In this document: positions 58,838-64,000 of the stretch, in pieces
Layout: every line of letters begins with the position of its first letter
Numbering within the stretch: position 1 is the stretch's first letter
NCBI GenBank assembly: GCA_016711105.1
Contig: JADJTO010000003.1
Coordinates: 124,001-188,000, forward strand
Reading direction: 5' to 3'
DNA length: 64,000 nt
From: Micropruina sp.
GTDB taxonomy: Bacteria > Actinomycetota > Actinomycetes > Propionibacteriales > Propionibacteriaceae
Notes under the pieces: model-generated
Seen by the model: only the letters and a program-made list of their open reading frames with translations
Database searches by the model: none
Told to the model about the DNA's origin: nothing
Position numbers and translations under genes: made by a program

Positions 58838-60396
58838 CAGACGCTCGCCAGGTAGCGGTGGACGAGGTAGACCGACATCGCACCCTCGCCGACGGCCGAC
58901 GCCACGCGTTTCATCGAGTCCAGCCGGACGTCGCCGGCGGCGAAGACGCCTGGGACGCTCGTCTCGAGCGCGAAGGGCGCCCGGGTCAGCGCCCACCGGT
59001 CGGGCGGGTCGGCCTGCTGGAGGTCCGGGCCGGTGACGAGGAACCCCTTGTCGTCGCGGACGACGGTGTCGTCGAGCCAGTCGGTGCGGGGGAGGGCGCC
59101 GATGAAGACGAAGAGCCAGTTCGTCACCTCGTCGTGCTCATCCCCGGTGGTCCGGTCGGCCAGCGTGACTCTCTCGAGATGGTCCTCGCCGTGCGCCGCG
59201 ACGACCTCGGTCCGGTAGCGGACCTCGACGTTGTCCGCCGACTCGATCCGGGCGATGAGGTACTGCGACATCGACGCCTCTAGGCTGTCGCCGCGTACGA
59301 GCATGACGACGCGGGAGGCGACCTTGGCGAAGTTGAGCACGGCCTGGCCGGCCGAGTTCGCCGCCCCGACGACGTGCACGGTCTGCCCGGCCGTCTGCGC
59401 CGCCTCGGCGGCGGAGGCGCCGTAGTAGACGCCGCGCGACCCGAGCCGCTCGGCGCCCTCGGCCGCCAGTCGCCGGTAGGACACACCCGTCGCGACGAGC
59501 ACGGCCCGGCTCTCCACCTCCCCGCCATCGGCGAGTCGCACCGCGTGGACGGGGCCGCGCTGCTCCAGGCCCACGACCTCCTGGGCCAGGACGGTCTCGG
59601 CGCCGAAGCGCGCCGCCTGGGCAACGGCCCGATGGGTGAGGTCGGACCCGGAGACGCCCTTGGGGAAGCCGAGGTAGTTCTCGATCGCCGCGCTCTGCCC
59701 GGCCTGACCGCCGGGGGCGTCCCGTTCGACGACGACGGTGCGCAGCCCCTCGGAGGCGGCGTAGACGGCGGCGGCGAGTCCGGCCGGTCCGCCGCCGACG
59801 ATGCAGAGGTCGTAGAGCGGCTGCTCCGCGCGGGTCCGCAGGCCGAGCGCCTCGGCGAGCTCGACGCTGGTGGGGGAGCGCAGCGGCCCACCCTCGGGGA
59901 GGAGGACGAGTGGGAGGTCGGCGACGTCCGCGCCGGCGAGGTCGAGCAGGCGCCTGGCCTCGTTGTCCCGCTCGAGGTCGAGCCAGACGTAGGGGATGTG
60001 GTTGCGGGCGAGGAACATCCTGACGTCGTAGCTGCGGTCAGACCACAGGTGCCCCACGACGCGCACCGTGCCCTCGCCGTCGCGGTGGGTCTGCCGCCAC
60101 GCCGCGAGCAGGTCGTCGACGACGGGATAGAGGGACTGCTCGGGAGGTTCCCAGGGCTTGAACATGTAGTAGTCCAGGCCGATGTCGTTGATCGCCCGGA
60201 TGGCGACGTCGGTGTCCGCGTATGCGGTGAGGAGCAGGAGCTTGGTGTCCGGCGAGGTCTCGCGCACCGCGGCCATGAGCTCGATGCCGGTCATACCGGG
60301 CATGCGCTGGTCGGAGACGAGCAGGGCGACGGGCCGGTCGCGCAGGGCGAGCTCGGCCATCGTCGCCAGGGCCTCGTCCCCGGAGTCGGCCCGTGC
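58837..60396 (-). CDS. Receiver / glutaredoxin-fold / FAD-NAD(P) oxidoreductase fusion, N-terminus lost to an IS21 remnant
   Basis: Order of domains: a receiver missing its first strand and acidic pair (starts at ADSGDEALATMAEL; phosphoacceptor Asp in LLVSDQRMPGM; Lys in MFKPWEPP), a thioredoxin-fold segment (VRVVGHLWSDRSYDVRMFL), and a thioredoxin-reductase-like domain with CIVGGGPAGLAAAVYAAS, LVATGVSYRRL, VVGAANSAGQAVLNFA and GVFAAGDVR. The CxxC of TrxB is absent (GVYYGASAAEA), and no CxxC is in the Grx-like part. The native frame ends at the IS21 border at 60396; the frame stays open to 60693 through IS sequence. GTG or ATG starts such as 60360 could restart translation. Confidence 0.88.
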   Translation of the reverse strand, partial: ARADSGDEALATMAELALRDRPVALLVSDQRMPGMTGIELMAAVRETSPDTKLLLLTAYADTDVAIRAINDIGLDYYMFKPWEPPEQSLYPVVDDLLAAWRQTHRDGEGTVRVVGHLWSDRSYDVRMFLARNHIPYVWLDLERDNEARRLLDLAGADVADLPLVLLPEGGPLRSPTSVELAEALGLRTRAEQPLYDLCIVGGGPAGLAAAVYAASEGLRTVVVERDAPGGQAGQSAAIENYLGFPKGVSGSDLTHRAVAQAARFGAETVLAQEVVGLEQRGPVHAVRLADGGEVESRAVLVATGVSYRRLAAEGAERLGSRGVYYGASAAEAAQTAGQTVHVVGAANSAGQAVLNFAKVASRVVMLVRGDSLEASMSQYLIARIESADNVEVRYRTEVVAAHGEDHLERVTLADRTTGDEHDEVTNWLFVFIGALPRTDWLDDTVVRDDKGFLVTGPDLQQADPPDRWALTRAPFALETSVPGVFAAGDVRLDSMKRVASAVGEGAMSVYLVHRYLASV

Positions 60397-60461
60397 TGTC
60401 GGCGAGCTCGGTGCTCGTCTACGCGAATCTCGCTCGCTGTGGACGACTGCATATTGCGCTG

Positions 60462-60506
60462 GGTGAGAGCCGGTGTTCCGTTGTGGGGTGAGCCAGTGTT
60501 CCGTTG
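60462..60506. repeat. Two tandem repeats at the left IS21 end
   Basis: GGTGAGAGCCGGTGTTCCGTTG (first 20 bases GGTGAGAGCCGGTGTTCCGT, 60462) recurs as GGTGAGCCAGTGTTCCGTTG (60487). Multiple short repeats near the ends are the binding sites of the IS21 transposase. Confidence 0.65.
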
Positions 60507-60611
60507 ACGGCTGGGCCATGGTGACGCCGCGGTCGGCCGCGGTTTCGCGTGTGGGAGGTTCGTCGGGTCCGTGCCGTTGGGGCACGGTCGTGACGAGAGG
60601 GGTCGCCTTCG

Positions 60612-60974
60612 ATGGTCGACTACAAGAGGATTCTTCAGCTTCGTGCTGAGGGGGTGAGCCAGCGCGGGATCGCTGACGCGTTGGGGTGTTCACGTAACAC
60701 GGTGGCGGGGGCGTTCACGGCGGCCGACTCGGCTGGTGTCGGGTTCGGGCAGGTGGCGGACCTCGGGGCTGACGAGGTCCGCCACCTGTTGCTGCCGGAG
60801 CCGGTGAGGCCGGACTCTGGGCGGGCTCCACCAGATTTCGAGTATGTGCACCGGGAGCTGGGTCGGCCGTCGGTGACATTGCTGGTGTTGTGGAACGAGT
60901 ACGTGGCGAAGTGCCGCTCGACGGGCGAGGTGCCGTACCAGTATTCGTTCTTCAACGAACAGTACCGCCGCTGA
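60612..60974 (+). pseudogene. IS21-family transposase IstA, N-terminal fragment
   Basis: The 120-residue frame has the IstA helix-turn-helix YKRILQLRAEGVSQRGIADALGCSRNTVAGA and the conserved FEYVHRELGRPSVTLLVLWNEYV, then VPYQYSFFNEQYRR just before a stop. A full IstA is about 400-500 residues with a DDE domain, which is absent here. The remaining part binds DNA at most. Confidence 0.85.
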
Positions 60975-61081
60975 CTTCAAGATGTCCCTTCCCCGGGTGA
61001 CGAACAGTGCTTCAGCACCACTCGTCGCACCCGAGGAAGGGACGCCGACCGCGGACGCGGCCAGGCAACGGATGTCGTGTC

Positions 61082-61173
61082 GGGCAGATCCCATGGCCAC
61101 CACCGGGCAGATTTCATGACCGCCAGCGGGCAACTACATGACCGTCACTGGGCATTTTTCCGTGTCCGCCGAC
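61082..61173. repeat. Four degenerate 22-24-bp tandem repeats at the right IS21 end
   Basis: Units begin at 61082, 61105, 61128 and 61150, each starting GGGCA and, in the first three, containing CATG about ten bases later. The last unit runs into the terminal CGCCGACA. The pattern is typical of the transposase-binding array at an IS21 end. Confidence 0.75.
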
Positions 61174-61272
61174 ACATCGGCTGGGAGGTCTGGATTTGCT
61201 CGCCGAAAGTACGGTCTTGGGCTCGTCCGGAATCCTGATGTCTGGAGCCGTGAACCAGGCGAGCATCAAGTC

Positions 61273-61944
61273 ATGTCCCACCAGATGACTGCCACCACTC
61301 CGATCGCCGAGCGCAAGGAGGATCGGCAGCGATCGCGGAGCCGATGGCTGCAGATCACGGGACTGCTGCTGCTCAGTGCACTCCCTGTGCTGGGCGGAGT
61401 GCTTCGCCTGAGGGAGGTGAGCGCCGACCCCGCAAGCGCACTTCCCTTGGCCTCGGCGGCGCCGATCGGTGTGCACATCGTGGCGATGAGCGTGTTCTGC
61501 TGTCTCGGCGCCTTCCAGTTCTCCCCGGCATTACGCAATCGGCGCTCCTGGCATCGTCGCGCCGGCCGTGTCCTGATCCCTGCTGGACTCTTCGCGGCGC
61601 TGTCGGCCGCCTGGCTCGCGGTTGTCTTCAGTGGCCCCACTGAGGAGCTCGCATCGGCGATGGTTCGTCTCGTCTTCGCCGTAGCAATGGCTGGTGTTCT
61701 TGTGCAGGCAGTGATCGCGATCAAGCGTCGCGACTTCGCTGCGCACGAGGCATGGATGACGCGCGCCTACGCGATCGCCGTCTCAGGTGGGACCCAGGCT
61801 TTGGTGTTCACGTTGTGGACGCTGACCTTCGGCGAAGTGGACGCCTCCGGTGAGACGTGGCTGGTTGCCGCGGGCTTCGTGATCAACAGTTTCGTGGCGG
61901 AGCTACTCATCCGGCGTCGGACCGCCGGGCCGATGAACGGGTGA
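61273..61944 (+). CDS. DUF2306 family membrane protein
   Basis: This 223-residue protein has four or more membrane helices (LQITGLLLLSALPVLGGVL, VHIVAMSVFCCLGAFQFSP, AGLFAALSAAWLAVVF, VRLVFAVAMAGVLVQAVIAI) and the DUF2306 pattern with RRSWHRRAGRVL after helix 2 and DFAAHEAWMTRAYAIA after helix 4; the His residues suggest heme or metal binding as in cytochrome-b561-like folds. Function is unknown. ATG 61273 is preferred because the frame upstream passes into the IS end. It is followed 6-30 bases later by a kinase gene, so co-regulation is plausible. Confidence 0.82.
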   Translation: MSHQMTATTPIAERKEDRQRSRSRWLQITGLLLLSALPVLGGVLRLREVSADPASALPLASAAPIGVHIVAMSVFCCLGAFQFSPALRNRRSWHRRAGRVLIPAGLFAALSAAWLAVVFSGPTEELASAMVRLVFAVAMAGVLVQAVIAIKRRDFAAHEAWMTRAYAIAVSGGTQALVFTLWTLTFGEVDASGETWLVAAGFVINSFVAELLIRRRTAGPMNG

Positions 61945-61950
61945 CGGTTC

Positions 61951-62858
61951 GTGGTGTGTTCGTATGATGAGAGGGTGATCGGGCTCCTGCGTTCCGCGTG
62001 GAGTGCGCCGAGCGCCGTGCCGCCCCCGCCGCGGCGGGTCTGGCGGGATTGGGTTCTGGTCGCTGTCCTCGCCGTCCTGGCGCTGGTGGAGGGCAGCCTG
62101 AGAACGGACCTGCCGCAGCCCCTGCCCGTGGTGCTCTCGCTGCTCGTCGTGCTGCCGACCGTGCTGTGGCGCCGCACGAGGCCGCTGCTCATGCTCCTGA
62201 TCGTGTTGGTCGTGATGGTGCCGATCGACCTGCTGCTGCCCGACTCGAACTTGTATACGGGCCTGTTCGTCACGGTGATGATCTACGCACTGTTTCGCTG
62301 GGGTTCGGGGCGGGATCTGATGATCGCGTCGGGCATCCTCCTGGCGATCCTCGCATTGTTCTTCGTCTCCGGGGGCAGTCTCGACGACCTGATCGGCGGG
62401 TTCGCTCTGCTCCTCTCGGTCGCTTTGCTGGGTGTGGCGGTGCGCTACCGCGCCGAGTCCGGGCAGCGTCACCTCGACCGAATCCGGATGCTGGAACGTG
62501 AGCACCTGGCCCGTGACCTGCATGACACGGTCGCCCACCACATCTCGGCCATCGCGATCCGTGCCCAGGCCGGCCTCGCGGTGGGGGCAAGGGACCCGCG
62601 CGCAGTACAGGACGCGCTGGACGTGATCGAGAAGGAGGCAGCGACAACGCTGAGCGAACTGCGGTCGATGGTGCGAGTTCTACGGCAGGGCGAAACGGCG
62701 GAGCTCGCGCCAAGCCCACAGTTGAGGGACATCGAACAACTCGCCGGGACCAGGCCGGGCGGGGCGGGGTCACCGTGAAGGTGACGGGCGAGGACGGCAG
62801 CATCCCCCCGCCCGTGGCCGCGGCGGTGTTCCGGCTCGCGCAGGAGTCGGTGACCAAC
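61951..62858 (+). CDS. NarL-type sensor histidine kinase, plus-strand part (frameshift; C-terminus inverted)
   Basis: The plus strand encodes four to five membrane helices (WRDWVLVAVLAVLALVEG to ALLLSVALLGVAVRYR), then the dimerisation helix REHLARDLHDTVAHHISAIAI with the phosphoacceptor His in LHDTVAHH. The frame breaks at 62766-62769 (GGGGG read as GGGG), after which GVTVKVTGEDGSIPPPVAAAVFRLAQESVTN leads into the HATPase N box. At 62858 homology stops abruptly. The missing end is on the other strand at 62948-63178. As drawn, the kinase lacks an ATPase domain and is inactive. GTG 61951 or 61975 may be the start. Confidence 0.85.
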
Positions 62859-62951
62859 CACGACCTCGATGTCTGGCTGCGCGTCAAGGATGATGCTCAA
62901 TCCTGTCCGCACGAGTTCCTGGTCGTCGGCGATGAGCACGCGGATGATCAT
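62859..62951 (-). CDS. Response regulator N-terminus (in the inverted segment)
   Basis: This 31-residue piece reads MIIRVLIADDQELVRTGLSI and ends DAQPDIEVV. It is the first strand and helix of a NarL-type receiver with both acidic pocket residues (ADD). Its ATG at 62951 overlaps the kinase stop by ATGA, as in intact operons. Homology ends at 62859, the inversion border; the rest of the regulator is on the plus strand from 63178. Confidence 0.85.
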
Positions 62952-63178
62952 GATGCCCATCCAACACGAGGGAGCACCGCGGTCACGGCCCACCCGCCTG
63001 GCGCTGGGCCGGCCTGGCAGGTGCCGCCGAGCAGTGCGGCCCGCTCGACCATGCCGAGGATGCCGAAGCCGGGCGTCGGTGTCGCGGCGACGTCGCCGTC
63101 GTTGGTCACGCTCAGCCGCACCCCGGTCTCGTCTGCCTCCACGAGCACGTCGACACGGGTGACCTGCCGTGCGTGACG
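62948..63178 (-). CDS. Histidine kinase C-terminus, HATPase end (in the inverted segment)
   Basis: This 76-residue piece continues the HATPase domain after the N box: RHARQVTRVDVLVEADETGVRLSV, the NDG box TNDGDVAATPTPGFGILGM and the final GGTCQAGPAPGGWAVTAVLP. It lacks its own start. Together with the plus-strand part ending QESVTN it makes a complete NarL-type ATPase domain, with about two residues unresolved at the junction. Confidence 0.85.
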   Translation of the reverse strand, partial: RHARQVTRVDVLVEADETGVRLSVTNDGDVAATPTPGFGILGMVERAALLGGTCQAGPAPGGWAVTAVLPRVGWAS

Positions 63179-63750
63179 TAGCAGTCGACGGCAACGAAGC
63201 GGTCGCACTCGCCCGGAGCCTGCGACCCGATGTCTGCCTGTTCGACATCCGCATGCCCGGCCTTGACGGCATCGAAGCGACCCGGGTGCTCGCCGGCCCC
63301 GGCGTAGACGACCCGATGGCAGTGGTCCTCATCACCACCTTCGATCGCGACGAGTACGTCTTCGCGGGACTGCGGGCCGGCGCCAAGGGCTTCCTCCTCA
63401 AAGACGCCGGCTCGGAACTGCTCGCCCAGGCGATCCGCGCCGCAGCAGCCGGGGACGCCCTGATCGCCCCCAACGTCACGGTGCGGCTACTGGAGGCCTT
63501 CGCCGCAACAGCACCCACCGCACCACCTCCCCAGCCAATCGCGCCGCTCACCGAACGCGAGGAGCAGATCCTCATCAAGGTCGCGCGGGGCCTGAGCAAC
63601 AGCGAGATCGCCAGCCAGCTGTACATCACCCTCTCCACGGTAAAAACCCACATCGCCAGCCTCATGACCAAACTCGACGCCCGCAACCGTGTCGAGATCG
63701 CCATCTGGGCCCACCAAACCGGACGGATGCGCCCACGAACCAGCACATGA
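63178..63750 (+). CDS. NarL-family response regulator, main part (N-terminus inverted)
   Basis: From VAVDGNEAVALARSLRPDV the receiver continues with phosphoacceptor Asp in CLFDIRMPGLDGIEA, Thr in LITTFDRDEYV and Lys in GFLLKDAGS. A LuxR-type helix-turn-helix follows: LTEREEQILIKVARGLSNSEIASQLYITLSTVKTHI. The first 31 residues, with the acidic pocket, are on the minus strand at 62859-62951. As drawn the receiver is incomplete. A GTG/ATG start just upstream would give a protein without the first beta-strand, which should not be phosphorylated normally. Confidence 0.88.
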   Translation, partial: VAVDGNEAVALARSLRPDVCLFDIRMPGLDGIEATRVLAGPGVDDPMAVVLITTFDRDEYVFAGLRAGAKGFLLKDAGSELLAQAIRAAAAGDALIAPNVTVRLLEAFAATAPTAPPPQPIAPLTEREEQILIKVARGLSNSEIASQLYITLSTVKTHIASLMTKLDARNRVEIAIWAHQTGRMRPRTST

Positions 63751-64000
63751 CACCAGATCGACGAGGCGTCACCCGGCTGCGATCGGCCGACCCGTGCCAG
63801 GCCGGGACCTCAGGCACCTACACGCTCGAACTGACCGATGCACTCGCAGATACGAACAGCACATCGCTGCTCATACCGCCCGCCCTCGGTATCGGAATGC
63901 GAGTCGACGGATCTGGATGCGCGCTCGACTCGATCGGCAGGCACATCCTCAAGGACGGCCAAGCTGTTGAGCGAGGACGGCGATCTCCGTCCGGAGTGAT
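63747..64000 (+). CDS. Unrecognised partial reading frame at the window end
   Basis: ATG 63747 overlaps the regulator stop by ATGA and opens a frame to the edge (MTPDRRGVTRLRSADPC, then TSGTYTLELTDALADTNS). The overlap is of the kind seen in operons, but I recognise no family and base use is less typical of the neighbours. It may be coding or chance. Confidence 0.3.
   Translation, partial: MTPDRRGVTRLRSADPCQAGTSGTYTLELTDALADTNSTSLLIPPALGIGMRVDGSGCALDSIGRHILKDGQAVERGRRSPSGV

Larger units (their letters stand above)
60397..61174 (+). mobile_element. Internally deleted IS21-family element
   Basis: The ends TGTCGGCG (60397) and its inverted match CGCCGACA (ending 61174) border this 778-base piece and are the TG...CA ends expected of IS21. 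Both ends carry short tandem repeats, and a fragment of IstA lies inside. IstA's catalytic domain and all of IstB are gone. It interrupts the receiver domain of the oxidoreductase gene. No clear target duplication is seen, which fits a deletion after insertion. Confidence 0.7.
62859..63178. other. In-place inverted segment within a two-component operon
   Basis: Read on the minus strand, this segment carries the kinase C-terminus (RHARQVTRVDVLVEADETG to LPRVGWAS, stop 62948) and, overlapping by ATGA, the regulator start (MIIRVLIADDQELVRTGL to DIEVV). Flanking plus-strand sequence carries the kinase body before it and the regulator body after it. Reinverting it rebuilds both genes and their overlap. 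A few bases at each junction are unresolved; no long inverted repeats flank it, only short matches. The limits are good to about 6 bases. Confidence 0.85.

Noticed and set aside
54544..58855. Long plus-strand frames opposite the two kinase genes
   Set aside because: Arg/Gly/His-rich translations without domains; the kinases account for the DNA.
61082..61173. CRISPR array
   Set aside because: The 22-24-base units are contiguous and degenerate with no spacers; they fit an IS21 end.
62775..63176. Plus-strand frame through the inverted segment as a novel protein
   Set aside because: After QESVTN the translation is low-quality; the minus strand carries clear kinase and regulator sequence.

Overview
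The window is high-GC DNA from an actinobacterium. The evidence is the mtrA-mtrB-lpqB cluster, a mycothiol-dependent isomerase-family protein, an actinobacterial gene order around smc/ftsY/ffh and rpsP/trmD/rplS/lepB, a tmRNA whose tag ends FALAA, and a SepIVA-like gene next to coaD. Propionibacteriales (Propionibacteriaceae-like) is my best guess; it rests on recalled tag sequence and synteny, not on a search.

Layout. 1-12.8 kb: DUF2207 protein, FKBP, mycothiol-dependent isomerase family, ssrA, YqgE, the MtrAB-LpqB envelope-stress system, comF, a reverse-strand amt-glnB ammonium module, hpf, RidA, YcaQ-type glycosylase. 12.9-30.1 kb: core housekeeping genes (secA, rsmD, coaD, SepIVA-like, DUF177, rpmF, rnc, mutM, GtrA-like, smc, ftsY, secreted SGNH lipase, ffh, amidohydrolase). 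30.1-42.7 kb: mntH, rpsP-khpA-rimM-trmD, an interposed sdhCAB operon, rplS-lepB-rnhB-DUF2469-YraN-comM-dprA. 42.8-50.2 kb: TauE-type and AEC transporters, a DHFR-like reductase, a multicopper oxidase, and an ArsR-rhodanese/DsrE/cysteine-desulfurase sulfur operon. 50.2-53.8 kb: a decayed accessory patch with an MNT/HEPN gene pair, a tRNA 3'-end fragment (att-like), a nuclease-domain fragment that looks defence-related, and an IS1380-type transposase remnant. 53.8-64 kb: signal transduction genes: a NarL-type two-component pair with a divergent membrane protein; a cyclic-nucleotide-binding kinase overlapping a receiver/glutaredoxin-fold/FAD oxidoreductase that an IS21-type remnant truncates; a DUF2306 protein; and a second NarL-type kinase/regulator pair split by a 0.3-kb internal inversion.

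Two things dominate the reading of this window. First, more than twenty otherwise normal genes, including essential ones (secA, smc, ftsY), are broken by single-base indels. Most fall in short homopolymers and can be repaired by restoring one base, so I read them as consensus or sequencing errors rather than pseudogenes and give the repaired extents. Second, at about 62859-63178 a segment is inverted in place: on the minus strand it carries the intact C-terminus of the kinase and, with an ATGA overlap, the intact start of the response regulator, while the rest of both genes lies on the plus strand. It is either a phase-switch-like rearrangement or an assembly or amplification chimera, and it is the most interesting feature here.

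No CRISPR array, complete tRNA gene, rRNA gene or recognisable riboswitch was seen.
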